Shown here: piece after piece, positions 36,503 through 45,615 of the stretch
How positions within the stretch are numbered: position 1 is the stretch's first letter
Layout: every line of letters starts with the position of its first letter
From: an uncultured Lachnospiraceae bacterium
GTDB lineage: Bacteria > Bacillota > Clostridia > Lachnospirales > Lachnospiraceae
Assembly: GCA_910588845.1 (NCBI GenBank)
Contig: CAJURU010000001.1
Location: 107,301 to 171,300, forward strand
Reading direction: 5' to 3'
Length of the DNA: 64,000 nt
Notes under the pieces: generated by a model
What the model saw: the letters and a program-made list of their open reading frames with translations, nothing else
The model's database searches: none
Told to the model about the DNA's origin: nothing
Made by a program: the position numbers and the translations under genes

Positions 36503-36934
36503 ATGGAAAGTATAAAGAACGAGATGAAGATGGAATTTCTTGCTGCATCTTCCAATGAGGGGTTTGCGAGAGTTGCGGTGGGGGCGTTTGTAGCCGGCCT
36601 AAATCCGACGGTGGACGAGCTGGCGGATATCAAAACGGCAGTCAGCGAGGCTGTGACGAACTGCATTATTCATGGATATGAACAGAAAGAAGGGCACATC
36701 TGGATTCAATGCAGTATAGAAGGCAATAAGGTGGAAATCTCTGTGATGGACGTTGGTAAAGGGATTGCTGATATTGCGCAGGCCAGGGCGCCGATGTTTA
36801 CCACCAAACCGGAGCTTGAGCGGTCAGGTATGGGATTTGCATTCATGGAAGCTTTTATGGACACGGTGGAGGTGGTCTCGGAACCGCGTAAAGGAACTTG
36901 CGTCACCATGCGCAAAACCATAGGGGAAGGGTGA
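36503..36934 (+). CDS. spoIIAB: Anti-sigma-F kinase SpoIIAB
   Basis: A 143-aa GHKL-fold ATPase. The N-box reads SEAVTNCIIHGY, G1 is MDVGKGI and G2 is RSGMGFAFME. It holds sigma-F inactive and phosphorylates SpoIIAA. It starts 17 bases after spoIIAA with AAAAGGAGG, and sigF follows 5 bases after its stop. Confidence 0.96.
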   Translation: MESIKNEMKMEFLAASSNEGFARVAVGAFVAGLNPTVDELADIKTAVSEAVTNCIIHGYEQKEGHIWIQCSIEGNKVEISVMDVGKGIADIAQARAPMFTTKPELERSGMGFAFMEAFMDTVEVVSEPRKGTCVTMRKTIGEG

Positions 36935-36939
36935 GAAGG

Positions 36940-37698
36940 TTGGACGAGCCTAAGATAATGGGGACGGAAGAGGAAAGAGAAGCGTTACATAGGCAGCTTT
37001 TAGAGCAGTCCCAGGCGGGCGACCGTTTTGCCAGGGAGGCCATGATAAAGAATAATATGGGGTTGGTGTGGAGCATTGTGCGCAGATTCAATAACCGTGG
37101 ATATGAGCAGGAAGATTTGTTTCAGATTGGCAGTATTGGACTGATGAAAGCCATCGACAAGTTTGACGCATCCTTTTCTGTGAAGTTCTCCACATATGCC
37201 GTACCTATGATTACGGGGGAGATTCGGCGTTTCCTCAGAGACGACGGTATGATTAAGGTGAGCCGCAGCCTGAAAGAGAGCGGCGCTAAGATGAAACAGG
37301 CGCGCGAAAAGTTACAGGCAGAGCTTGGCAGGGAGCCGACCCTTTTAGAACTCTCTGAGGAGACAGGGATGCCCCGGGAGGAAATCGTCATGGCTTTGGA
37401 AGCAAACGGAGAGGTAGAGTCCATTTATAAGAATACCGGAGCCTCAGAGGGCAAGGAGATCTGCCTTGCGGACCGCCTGCCGCAGGAAAAGGACAGCCAT
37501 GAAATGCTGCTCAACCATATGGTATTAGAACAGCTTTTGCAGGAGCTTGGCGAGAACGAGCGGCATTTGATTGAACTGCGGTACTTCAAGGAGCGTACGC
37601 AGAGCCAAATCGCACAGGAGATGGGCATCAGTCAGGTTCAGGTGAGCCGCATGGAGAAAAAAATACTGCTGGAAATGCGCAGGAAATTTAACCGTTAG
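36940..37698 (+). CDS. sigF: Sporulation sigma factor sigma-F
   Basis: A 252-aa sigma-70 family protein. I chose TTG 36940 (GAGAAGG upstream), six bases after spoIIAB; ATG 36958 is an alternative. Region 2 (EDLFQIGSIGLMKAIDKFD, FSTYAVPMITGEIRRFLRDD) and region 4 (SQIAQEMGISQVQVSRMEKK) are complete. It directs early forespore transcription. It ends 14 bases before the convergent AraC gene, with no strong terminator seen between. Confidence 0.95.
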   Translation: MDEPKIMGTEEEREALHRQLLEQSQAGDRFAREAMIKNNMGLVWSIVRRFNNRGYEQEDLFQIGSIGLMKAIDKFDASFSVKFSTYAVPMITGEIRRFLRDDGMIKVSRSLKESGAKMKQAREKLQAELGREPTLLELSEETGMPREEIVMALEANGEVESIYKNTGASEGKEICLADRLPQEKDSHEMLLNHMVLEQLLQELGENERHLIELRYFKERTQSQIAQEMGISQVQVSRMEKKILLEMRRKFNR

Positions 37699-37712
37699 CA
37701 GTGAGGTTATTG

Positions 37713-38822
37713 TTATGAGTACTGGCTGCGAAATTCTCCCGGTGTCGTCTGGTAAGTTTCTTTAAACGACCGGTAGAAATTGCTGACGTCAGTGTAACCT
37801 ACTTTGTATACGATTTCCTCAACGCTGAGGTTAGAGTTTATCAATAAATAGGCGGCTTCTTTGAGCCTGAGTTTTTGGACCAGCCCGGAAAAAGTATAGC
37901 CAGTGCGCGATTTGATATAACGGCTCAAATAACCTTTGCTGAGACCGAAATGTTCCGCAACCATGCCTAAAGAGACGGTCGCTTTATTTTCGGTAATAAA
38001 CTGGAAGAGTCTGGAGGTAGCGCTTGTGCTGTTTTCACCGGAAAGTCTCTGCACATCGCCGATATGGTTGCGGATAAGCTGGGCAAACAGCAACAGTACA
38101 TAGCTGTTAATGATGAGCAGGCTGTGATTGCGGTTGAGCTGCGATTCATAGTATAGCTGTAGGACGAGATGACGAATTTCCTGGTTTCCTTGACAGTTAA
38201 ACAGCAGAATTGAGGAGAAGTCTTTTTCGTAAAGCATCTGCCAGAAATAGTCGGATAGTTCGTTGCTCTCCATAAGCAGCGGGAGAAACATTTTCTCGAA
38301 GGAGGAAGTGCGCATGATGATGTTGAGGGCAATATCTTCATCATGGAGAGCCGAGAAGCTCTGTATCGTGTTAGGCCCCACAACAATCAGGCTTCCCGCC
38401 GGGAGACGGTAGTTTTTCTGGTTGAGATTAAAGATATTGCTTCCCTGCAAAATATAGACAAGCTTGACGAATTCCAGCGCGTGATCGAAAACGGGCAGAT
38501 AACGAAGGTGTTTAAAAATGACGCACTCTGAGTTAGCAATTGGCGGATAGACCATCTCAAAGGCATTGGGCGAGGGTTTATGGGGAATCAGCGTTTGAGG
38601 GGAGAAGAACTGACTTTCGTAAAAATAAGTAGAAATATCAGAAATAGGCTCTGTGGGGATTTCCACAGGGCTTTTCATATTCTGGCGGTATTCGGTGACA
38701 AAGTCTTGCCAGTCGCGCACAGGCGGAATTTTGTCGTAGGGGTTGGCAAGGTAGAGCTTGCGGTAAGCGGCTTCCGCAGGTTCAAATTCATTGAGGACGG
38801 CGAGGATTTTTTGGTCTTCCAT
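37713..38822 (-). CDS. AraC-family transcription regulator
   Basis: A 369-aa protein. I chose ATG at 38822 with AAGGAG upstream; an in-frame extension to 38915 would be translated from a dispersed repeat. The C-terminal 100 residues hold two helix-turn-helix motifs (VSLGMVAEHFGLSKGYLSRY and LSVEEIVYKVGYTDVSNFYR). The N-terminal part contains a cupin-like sensing region (YRLPAGSLIVVGPNTIQSF). It is divergent from the GH78 gene and is probably its activator in response to a sugar. Confidence 0.9.
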   Translation of the reverse strand: MEDQKILAVLNEFEPAEAAYRKLYLANPYDKIPPVRDWQDFVTEYRQNMKSPVEIPTEPISDISTYFYESQFFSPQTLIPHKPSPNAFEMVYPPIANSECVIFKHLRYLPVFDHALEFVKLVYILQGSNIFNLNQKNYRLPAGSLIVVGPNTIQSFSALHDEDIALNIIMRTSSFEKMFLPLLMESNELSDYFWQMLYEKDFSSILLFNCQGNQEIRHLVLQLYYESQLNRNHSLLIINSYVLLLFAQLIRNHIGDVQRLSGENSTSATSRLFQFITENKATVSLGMVAEHFGLSKGYLSRYIKSRTGYTFSGLVQKLRLKEAAYLLINSNLSVEEIVYKVGYTDVSNFYRSFKETYQTTPGEFRSQYS

Positions 38823-38847
38823 GGGACTACTCCTTGTGGCTATAGTA

Positions 38848-38928
38848 GGTATCGGCACGCGACGCTTCGCGTCACCTGCCATTTCGTCGGAAGGCATTCC
38901 AGAAATGCTTCGCATTTGCCTTCCTCCT
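38848..38928 (-). repeat. Family B hairpin repeat, copy 1 (in AraC leader)
   Basis: Read on the minus strand: GGAGGAAGGCAAATGCGAAGC, stem GGAAGGCA/TGCCTTCC (here GGAATGCCTTCC on the right), then a second hairpin with GACGC-GAA-GCGTC inside GGCA/TGCC, ending GCCGATACC. It lies between the AraC promoter and its start codon. Same family as 46101-46289 and 50904-50988. Confidence 0.85.
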
Positions 38929-38952
38929 AATAAGAATAAGGTTGTTAATCAC

Positions 38953-38982
38953 ATTATAATCCCCAAAGGTCATATAAAGCAA
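38953..38982 (-). promoter_or_regulatory. Promoter of the AraC gene
   Basis: On the minus strand TTGCTT (38977-38982), 18-base spacer, TATAAT (38953-38958). Confidence 0.6.
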
Positions 38983-38995
38983 GTGCCAACCAACA

Positions 38996-39025
38996 GTGAC
39001 AGCCGGGCAGGTTACAATTTATAAT
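38996..39025 (+). promoter_or_regulatory. Promoter of the GH78 gene
   Basis: GTGACA at 38996-39001, 18-base spacer, TATAAT at 39020-39025. The weak -35 fits dependence on the divergent AraC activator. Confidence 0.6.
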
Positions 39026-39070
39026 AGTTATATCTGTAAAAATATATTTAAGGGAAGGGAAGTGTGTGAA

Positions 39071-42000
39071 ATGAGAACAAGAGCAAAGGTTCTTGCAGTA
39101 GCGCTTGCAGGCTGCGTGGCGTTTACGGCGTTTCCTGTTTCACCTGTGCGGGCTGCGGGAAGCATACAGCAGCACGAGGCGGTTATGACCACGCAGCGGG
39201 GTGCGGCGGCAAAGACAAGCATTACAGGTTTGACTACCAATTACCAGACGAATCCATTGGGAATTGAGGCGGAAGGGATTCGTTTCGGATGGCAGATGGA
39301 TTCGACCGTGATTGGCGCCAGGCAGTCATCATACCAGGTTCAGGTATTTGCGGAGGATGGCGCCCAGGTTTGGGACAGCGGTAAGGTGGAGAGTGATAAA
39401 TCAACGGGCATCGCCTGCGGTGGAACGATTTCAGAGAGGGGAACTTACCGTTGGCAGGTTACGGTCTGGGATCAGGCCGGGCAGTCCTATACGGCGGAAT
39501 CTACCTTTGAGACGGGTGTGAGCAATGTACAGGCGTGGAAAGACGCGGAATTTATCTGTATGAACAGGAGCCGTCTGGCGCCGATATTTCGTACGGAGAA
39601 GCCGCTGGAACAGAAGGAAATTCGCAAAGCAAGGCTCTATATCACGGCGCTTGGCGCCTATGAGGCGTATGTGAACGGAAACCGCGTGGGCGAATGGGAT
39701 GAGAGCGGTAACCTGGTTTACCATCATATGAATCCCGGATATGGCAACCGGAATGTGAGCCTTGGTTATCAGACGTATGACGTTACGCCGTTTGTCAAAG
39801 ACGCCAAATCCGCGGCGGTGGCAGTAGCGGCGGGCGCCGGCTGGTATAACGGTATGGGTAACACAGATGTCAGCAGTCCGGCGGTAAAGGCGCTTTTGAT
39901 GATTGACTATGCGGATGGCAGTACAAATGCAATCAAGACGGATACAACGGATTGGAAAGGCACGCTTGCCGGAGGGATTACGGCCAGCGGTATTTATTAT
40001 GGCGAAGATTATAATGCGATTTTTGCCAAAGAGCTTGGCGGCTACACGAAGGCGGGATATGACGACAGCGCGTGGGTTAATGCCCAGGGCAGCGGTGAAG
40101 AAGAGGGGGAACTGGCAAGCCCTTGTATTGTCAATAAATTCGCGCCGCAGACAGCATCCTATGTGCGGCTTTCGGTGCAGGAGTCAGGGCCGGCAGATGA
40201 GAATGGTGAAAATTTACTGCAAATTATGGAACTCGAGCTATTGGATGAAGAGAAGAATAATCTTGTGAGGGGCAACGTCCCGGATATTTCTAATGCCTGG
40301 CTTCCGTCGCCGGCTCCCGATGTGTGGAGCCCGGATTATTTAACGGATGGCGATTTAGGAGTGAACAGCGGCAAGGGCTATACTTCCACAGTGCTGAGGG
40401 CAAATGCGGTGGACGCTTTTAATTTCAAAGATAATCCCATCACTTTTACGTTTGCTCTCGGCAGTGAAAAATCGTTTGAATCGTTACGGCTGTATCCCAG
40501 GACGAATGTGAGAGCTAAGTCCGGGAACGAATGCCCCAATTATCCCAAGAAATATACGCTTCAAGTTTCACAGAATGGAACGGATTGGACCGACGTAGAC
40601 TTAAATGGAGATGCGCGGGGTACGGATTATACGGTGGAGTATTTGCGCAATACAGAGCTTTTCCCGGAAGTAGAGGCGGAGCATTATGACACGGAATTTG
40701 GCAGAGAAATTACGGCCAAGAAGGTAAAAATCAGCGTGTCCCAGGTGGGGCCGGCAGTCTATGAGCCGAGTGACGTTGATAAAGAAAACCGTTTGCAAAT
40801 CATGGAATTAGAGCTGTGGAACGGTATGGAAAATGTAGCGAGAGATGTGGTTCCAACTGTGAGCACGGATAAACCTTTTACGTTTGGGGATACCTGGCGA
40901 GCACAGAACCTTACGGATGGAGATTACGGTACGGAGACGGACAAAGGTTACAGCACCGATATTTTAGACAGGATGAAATCGACGCTTGATTTAAGTCAGC
41001 CGCTTGTCATAGAGTTTGATTTTGCAGAGGCGGTGCAATTTTCCAGCCTGCGTATCTTCCCCCGCAGTAGCAAGGATTCGATTCTGGGCGGTATCTATGC
41101 CAACTATCCGAAATGCTATACGGTGTCTGTCTCGGAAAACGGCACGGATTGGACAGAGATTGCCAATGAAGATCAGGGTATGGTCAGGAAACAGGGAGAT
41201 TTACAAAAGATGCGTATGTCCGCATCAACATTTCCGGGCGTGATCCGCGCACAGACCGGGCTTCCGGGAAGAATGACAGGAGCGTTTGACCAAAAACCTG
41301 TTTCCGCAGTTGTCTACAGTGGAACGAAAGCGCAGTCGGAATATAAGGGCGGCGAAATTGACCCCATAGCAGAATATACAGGGGCGGATATGTTTGCAAA
41401 TGGCATTAGCTTAAAGAAGGGACAGACCATGGTGGTAAACATGGGACAAAATTTGACAGCCGTGCCAAACGTGCGCTTTTCGGCTCCCTGTGGAACCAGG
41501 GCGGTGATGCGCTTTGCGGAGATGCTCAATGACGGAAGTGAAGTGGGGAAGGGCGCTACGCAGGCGGATGGCCCGAAAGGCTCTATTTACCAGAAGAGCC
41601 TTAGGGGTGCGCGTTCCCAGGCAACGTATGTATTTTCCGGGGACGGTACGGAAGAGTACCAGCCGGGCATGTCCTTTTTCGGCTATCAATATGTGGAGTT
41701 TACAGCCAGCGACGACATGGTAATCTATGGGCTGACTTCCAAGGGGATTTCTTCGGTATCAGAGCAGACAGGACAGATTTCGACGAACAATGCCGACGTC
41801 AATAAATTTTTCAATAATGTACTGTTCGGGCAGCTCAGTAATTATTACACGGCTCCCACAGACTGCAACCAGAGGGATGAGCGTTTGTCCTGGACCGGAG
41901 ATACGCAGGCATTTGCGCAGACCGCGGTGTATAATTTTAACTCTTATGCATTTTTGCAGGAGATGCAGGAAATCTTTGATGAAAATACCAAGAAGAATGG

Positions 42001-44020
42001 CTATGTGGCCTCTGTGACGGATTGTGTAGACACGAATGAATTTTTCGGCAATTGGGCGGCAGGCTGGAGCGATGTGTTGATTATCGTACCCTGGGCGCTT
42101 TATCAGCAGACCGGGGATGTAAGTTTCCTGGAGGACAATTGGCAATATTTTGATACTTATATGACCTTCCTTGCCGGCAAAGAGCGCGGCGCGAATCAGT
42201 CCTGGATTCCCAATAATGCCAGGAATTATGGCGACTGGCTCTCTTTTCAGGGCACCAGCATCGAAGTCATGTTTGATTACTATTATGGATATATGAATCA
42301 GCTGATGGCAGAGATTGCCGGCATCCTCGGCAAAGAGGATAAGCAGGCTGCATATCAGGCGAAGTTCGACAATATTAAGCAGACTTTCCTTAAAACGCAT
42401 GTGACGTTTGGGGATGATAACCTGGTAATTAAATCGGGAGAAGGGAATAAGAATTTTCAGTTTATGTACAGCGCGGGAAAAGGCGGCGTCTGGGAAAATA
42501 ATTCACAGACTTCGCTGTTGTGGATGTTGAAGCTGGGATTCTATGACAGTGAGGAAATGCGGGACATTGCGCAGAAGCTATTGATAGAAAATATAAAAAA
42601 TGAAAATCCCGACCCATCCAGCATCCGCGCGCAGGCAGGGAAAAATACGCTTGCCGTAGGATTCCTGGGCTCGAATGTGATTGCCCCGGCGCTGACGGAT
42701 ATAGGCAATCCCCAGGTCTCCTATGATTTGCTTTTGCAGGATGGGCAGCCGTCCTGGCTCTTCGAGGTGAAGGCGGGGGCGACTACGGTATGGGAGCGTT
42801 GGAACTCTTATTCCCCGGGGATTGGGTTTGGCGACAGTGAGATGAATTCCTTCAACCACTATGCGTATGGTTCTGTGGTGGAATGGATGTACCGCTATAT
42901 GGCAGGCATCTGTTCTGATTTGCAGGAACCAGGATTTAAGCATGTCATTTTGCAGCCGACGCTCGATACCGGCACGAAGTACAACGATGAGGAGCGAATT
43001 AACCGTGTGGATGCTTCGTACGATTCCGTATATGGAAGAATTGAGTCATCCTGGAAGAGTGAAGAAGGAAAACTTGCATTTTATCATGCAAGGATTCCAG
43101 CAAATACGACAGCTACCTTGTATCTTCCCGTGGATCATATGGATATGGGGCAGATGCCCAATAGTTCCGGCATTACTTTTAAGGGTATGACGGAACACAA
43201 TGGGCAGACGGCGGCGGAGTTTACGCTTTTGTCCGGCGGTTATGATTTCACAGTCAGCGATGGGAAGGTCACTGCCGCGCCTGATAAGGAATACGGCGGC
43301 GGAGATAACACGGGAAATGGCGACAATAAGAATGACAAAGTTGCGCTGACATCCTGTCAGATTGGCGGCATTTCCAAACAGTATTACAATGGAAAGAAGA
43401 AAACGCCCGGCGTGAGCGTGAAGTATCAGGGAAAAGCGCTTGTGAAAAATAGAGATTACACGGTGACGTACAGCAACAATACAAAGATTGGCACGGCAAA
43501 AGCAACCATCACAGGGAAAGGGAAATACACAGGCACGCTTACCAGGACATTTGCTATTACGGTCAAGAAGAACGCGGTATATACGGTGGGAAATTTCAAA
43601 TACCGCATTACAAACGCCAAGACAAACGGCAAGGGCAGCGTCGCGCTCACCGGCGTCAAGAGCAGTTCTGCGCGCAAGAAGCTAAAGAAGATTACCGTTG
43701 CCTCTTCCGTTAAGATTGGCGGTAAGAAATTCAATGTGACGGTTATCGGCAGCAATGCGTTTCAGAACTGCGGTAAGGTTACCAGCGCCGAAATAAAGGC
43801 GAACGTGACAGAAATCGGCAGTAAAGCGTTCTATAATTGTAAAAAATTAAAAAAGCTTACAATACGGAGCACGAAACTAAAAAAAGTCGGCAAAAATGCT
43901 TTGCAGAAAATCAACGCCAAAGCCTCCGTGCGCGTGCCGAAAGCAAAATTGAAATCTTACAAAAAAAAGCTCAAAGGAAAAGGTCAGAAAAAGAGCGTAA
44001 AAATCGTAGCGATAAAGTAA
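39071..44020 (+). CDS. Secreted multidomain GH78 alpha-L-rhamnosidase
   Basis: A 1,649-aa protein from ATG 39071. A signal peptide ends near residue 30 (PVRAAGS). An N-terminal Ig/fibronectin-like rhamnosidase domain follows, then the Bac_rhamnosid_N domain (ITALGAYEAYVNGNRVGEW). Two related discoidin-like modules, about 363-520 and 550-710, interrupt it, each with LQIMELEL, LTDGD and NYPK blocks. The catalytic alpha/alpha barrel carries D931-C-N-Q-R-D-E-R with D944 (DCNQRDERLSWTGD). The C-terminus has an Ig-like repeat and LRR_5/BspA-like repeats, is very rich in Lys and lacks LPXTG. It would release rhamnose from plant or bacterial glycans at the cell surface. Confidence 0.9.
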   Translation: MRTRAKVLAVALAGCVAFTAFPVSPVRAAGSIQQHEAVMTTQRGAAAKTSITGLTTNYQTNPLGIEAEGIRFGWQMDSTVIGARQSSYQVQVFAEDGAQVWDSGKVESDKSTGIACGGTISERGTYRWQVTVWDQAGQSYTAESTFETGVSNVQAWKDAEFICMNRSRLAPIFRTEKPLEQKEIRKARLYITALGAYEAYVNGNRVGEWDESGNLVYHHMNPGYGNRNVSLGYQTYDVTPFVKDAKSAAVAVAAGAGWYNGMGNTDVSSPAVKALLMIDYADGSTNAIKTDTTDWKGTLAGGITASGIYYGEDYNAIFAKELGGYTKAGYDDSAWVNAQGSGEEEGELASPCIVNKFAPQTASYVRLSVQESGPADENGENLLQIMELELLDEEKNNLVRGNVPDISNAWLPSPAPDVWSPDYLTDGDLGVNSGKGYTSTVLRANAVDAFNFKDNPITFTFALGSEKSFESLRLYPRTNVRAKSGNECPNYPKKYTLQVSQNGTDWTDVDLNGDARGTDYTVEYLRNTELFPEVEAEHYDTEFGREITAKKVKISVSQVGPAVYEPSDVDKENRLQIMELELWNGMENVARDVVPTVSTDKPFTFGDTWRAQNLTDGDYGTETDKGYSTDILDRMKSTLDLSQPLVIEFDFAEAVQFSSLRIFPRSSKDSILGGIYANYPKCYTVSVSENGTDWTEIANEDQGMVRKQGDLQKMRMSASTFPGVIRAQTGLPGRMTGAFDQKPVSAVVYSGTKAQSEYKGGEIDPIAEYTGADMFANGISLKKGQTMVVNMGQNLTAVPNVRFSAPCGTRAVMRFAEMLNDGSEVGKGATQADGPKGSIYQKSLRGARSQATYVFSGDGTEEYQPGMSFFGYQYVEFTASDDMVIYGLTSKGISSVSEQTGQISTNNADVNKFFNNVLFGQLSNYYTAPTDCNQRDERLSWTGDTQAFAQTAVYNFNSYAFLQEMQEIFDENTKKNGYVASVTDCVDTNEFFGNWAAGWSDVLIIVPWALYQQTGDVSFLEDNWQYFDTYMTFLAGKERGANQSWIPNNARNYGDWLSFQGTSIEVMFDYYYGYMNQLMAEIAGILGKEDKQAAYQAKFDNIKQTFLKTHVTFGDDNLVIKSGEGNKNFQFMYSAGKGGVWENNSQTSLLWMLKLGFYDSEEMRDIAQKLLIENIKNENPDPSSIRAQAGKNTLAVGFLGSNVIAPALTDIGNPQVSYDLLLQDGQPSWLFEVKAGATTVWERWNSYSPGIGFGDSEMNSFNHYAYGSVVEWMYRYMAGICSDLQEPGFKHVILQPTLDTGTKYNDEERINRVDASYDSVYGRIESSWKSEEGKLAFYHARIPANTTATLYLPVDHMDMGQMPNSSGITFKGMTEHNGQTAAEFTLLSGGYDFTVSDGKVTAAPDKEYGGGDNTGNGDNKNDKVALTSCQIGGISKQYYNGKKKTPGVSVKYQGKALVKNRDYTVTYSNNTKIGTAKATITGKGKYTGTLTRTFAITVKKNAVYTVGNFKYRITNAKTNGKGSVALTGVKSSSARKKLKKITVASSVKIGGKKFNVTVIGSNAFQNCGKVTSAEIKANVTEIGSKAFYNCKKLKKLTIRSTKLKKVGKNALQKINAKASVRVPKAKLKSYKKKLKGKGQKKSVKIVAIK

Positions 44021-44028
44021 TCGTGAAA

Positions 44029-44058
44029 GAATAAAATTATTACTATTATGGCATACTA
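44029..44058 (+). promoter_or_regulatory. Sigma-G-type promoter of the spoVA cluster
   Basis: GAATA at 44029-44033, 18-base spacer, CATACTA at 44052-44058, close to the forespore sigma-G/F consensus (GNATR, N17-18, CATNNTA). It lies 30 bases before the first gene of the spoVA group, which is sigma-G-controlled in Bacillus. Confidence 0.75.
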
Positions 44059-44087
44059 CTTCCAAAGATGGAAAAGGAAGTGAGTAT

Positions 44088-44315
44088 ATGAGCCATAGTA
44101 CGATTTATCGGATATGCCTTCTGGTAGTTGTGATACTCACAATTATCGGAGGCATATTTTATTATGTGAATTATGTGGAAAGCCAGGTCAAAGTGACCGA
44201 GGGAACCCTTGTAAGGGAAGAGTTTAAGGAAGAACTGCCTGCCGGCTGTAAGGATGCACGGCAGGATCTTTTATCAATTTGTCAGTACCAGGGACAGGAG
44301 AAGGCGGTGGCATAG
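44088..44315 (+). CDS. 75-aa single-pass membrane protein at head of spoVA operon
   Basis: ATG 44088 follows AAGGAAGTGAGTAT. A hydrophobic helix covers residues 8-27 (ICLLVVVILTIIGGIFYYV); the remaining 48 residues are polar and acidic with two Cys. Its stop is one base before the spoVAA start, and it is the first gene after the sigma-G-like promoter. I do not recognise the family; a forespore membrane role is inferred from position only. Confidence 0.75.
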   Translation: MSHSTIYRICLLVVVILTIIGGIFYYVNYVESQVKVTEGTLVREEFKEELPAGCKDARQDLLSICQYQGQEKAVA

Positions 44316-44316
44316 A

Positions 44317-44958
44317 ATGGCAGATGTCGTATATCTGAAAATAGAACAGAATGTAAAGGTGACGGAACCGTCCGTAGTCTTAAAGGATATCGCCAAGCTC
44401 ACCTGTACGAATCGTCCTTTAGTCAATAAGATGAAGCAGATGAAAGTATATAACTTTCATACGCCGGCAAACCAGAGCAAGAAAAAGACACAGATGCAGG
44501 TGTTTTCGGTTCTGAAAGTAATTGAGTTAATGGGTAAGGAATTTCCCGGTGTGGAAATCCAGAATATCGGTGAAAAAGATTTTGTGATTGAGTATGTGCC
44601 TAAGGAAGAAGCCAAATGGCTGCTGTATTTGAAGACGGCGGTGCTCTGTGTTTTGATTTTCTTCGGTTCGGCATTTACCATTATGACGTTCAACAATGAT
44701 GTGGGCGTGGGAGAAGTCTTCGCAGACTTCTATCAGCAGGTCATGGGGACGGAATCGGATGGTTTTACCGTTCTTGAAATCTGTTATTCGATTGGCCTGT
44801 TTCTGGGAATCACGGTATTTTTCAACCACGTCGGGCATAAAAAGATTTCGCCCGATCCTACGCCAATCCAGGTGGAAATGCGTACTTATGAGAAGGATGT
44901 GGATACCACGTTTATTGAAAACTGCGGGCGCAACGGCACAAGCAATGATGTGGAATAG
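44317..44958 (+). CDS. spoVAA: Stage V sporulation protein AA
   Basis: A 213-aa protein. A soluble N-terminal domain (residues 1-105) is followed by two membrane helices (ITMTF-type segment FGSAFTIMTFNNDVGVGE and IGLFLGITVFFNHVG) and a tail with PTPIQVEMRTYE. The last block matches the SpoVAA signature. SpoVA proteins form the inner-membrane channel for Ca-dipicolinate uptake into the spore and release in germination. Confidence 0.92.
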   Translation: MADVVYLKIEQNVKVTEPSVVLKDIAKLTCTNRPLVNKMKQMKVYNFHTPANQSKKKTQMQVFSVLKVIELMGKEFPGVEIQNIGEKDFVIEYVPKEEAKWLLYLKTAVLCVLIFFGSAFTIMTFNNDVGVGEVFADFYQQVMGTESDGFTVLEICYSIGLFLGITVFFNHVGHKKISPDPTPIQVEMRTYEKDVDTTFIENCGRNGTSNDVE

Positions 44959-44991
44959 GCCTGACATGCCTAAGAAGAAGGAGCCGGAAAA

Positions 44992-45420
44992 ATGTGGATG
45001 AAAGAGATATTTTTAGGATTTATCGGGCTGGCGAGCGGCACAGCAGTTTCCGCCGGCGTGTTCAGCTTTATCATCACCGTGGGAGTGGTGCCGAGGATTA
45101 TCGGTAAAAGCCGGACGGCGACCGATATCGTGCTCTACGAAAATACAGTTATTTTGGGCGGTGTGTTCGGCAATATTTTTGCACTGTTCCACATCAATCT
45201 GCATCTGGGGATTTGGCTGGTGATGCTATTTGGTTTGTCGGCGGGCGTTTTTGTCGGCTGTCTGGCGATTGCCCTGGCGGAAATCCTCAACACGTTTCCC
45301 ATTATGTTCCGCCGTTTCGGTATTAAGGAAGGGCTGAGTTGGATTATGTTGTTTATGGCGTTGGGCAAGATGGCGGGTGCATTTTATTTTTACGCCAACC
45401 ATATGCAGAACTTGTCCTAA
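44992..45420 (+). CDS. spoVAB: Stage V sporulation protein AB
   Basis: A 142-aa protein with four membrane helices. GLASGTAVSAGVFSFIITVGVVPRI and the central HINLHLGIWLVMLFGLSAGVFVGCLA agree with SpoVAB. ATG 44992 has AAGGAGCC upstream. Its stop codon TAA (45418-45420) lies inside the first arm of the family A hairpin repeat. Confidence 0.92.
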   Translation: MWMKEIFLGFIGLASGTAVSAGVFSFIITVGVVPRIIGKSRTATDIVLYENTVILGGVFGNIFALFHINLHLGIWLVMLFGLSAGVFVGCLAIALAEILNTFPIMFRRFGIKEGLSWIMLFMALGKMAGAFYFYANHMQNLS

Positions 45421-45571
45421 GGAGGGACCCAACGAAGTTGGGAGGATGCCTTAGGACTCTTGCCGAAGCCACAGAAGTTGAAGTCCTAAGGAGGGACCCA
45501 ACGAAGTTGGGAGGATGCCTTAGGACTCTTGCCGAAGCCACAGAAGTTGAAGTCCTAAGGAGGAACCCAAC
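45414..45571 (+). repeat. Family A hairpin repeat, two identical 69-bp units plus partial third
   Basis: Units start at 45414, 45483 and 45552; the first two are identical and the third stops after about 20 bases. Each forms an outer stem GTCCTAAGG/CCTTAGGAC and an inner hairpin CCCAAC-GAA-GTTGGG. The left outer arm contains AAGGAGG, a perfect Shine-Dalgarno string. Period 69 is a multiple of three, giving a spurious open frame. Confidence 0.93.
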
Positions 45572-45615
45572 TGGCATGAGGATAAAAAAATAACTATGGA
45601 AAGCGAGGAAATATC

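Noticed and set aside
38823..38915. 31-residue N-terminal extension of the AraC protein
   Set aside because: It comes from the family B repeat; ATG 38822 has AAGGAG at good spacing.
41759..42400. 213-codon frame antisense to the GH78 gene
   Set aside because: Mirror frame of a highly constrained coding region, without a ribosome site or recognisable domain.
45339..45593. Open frame of 84 codons with the block LRRDPTKLGG repeated
   Set aside because: It is a by-product of the 69-bp tandem repeat (a multiple of three) and overlaps spoVAB out of frame with no ribosome site.
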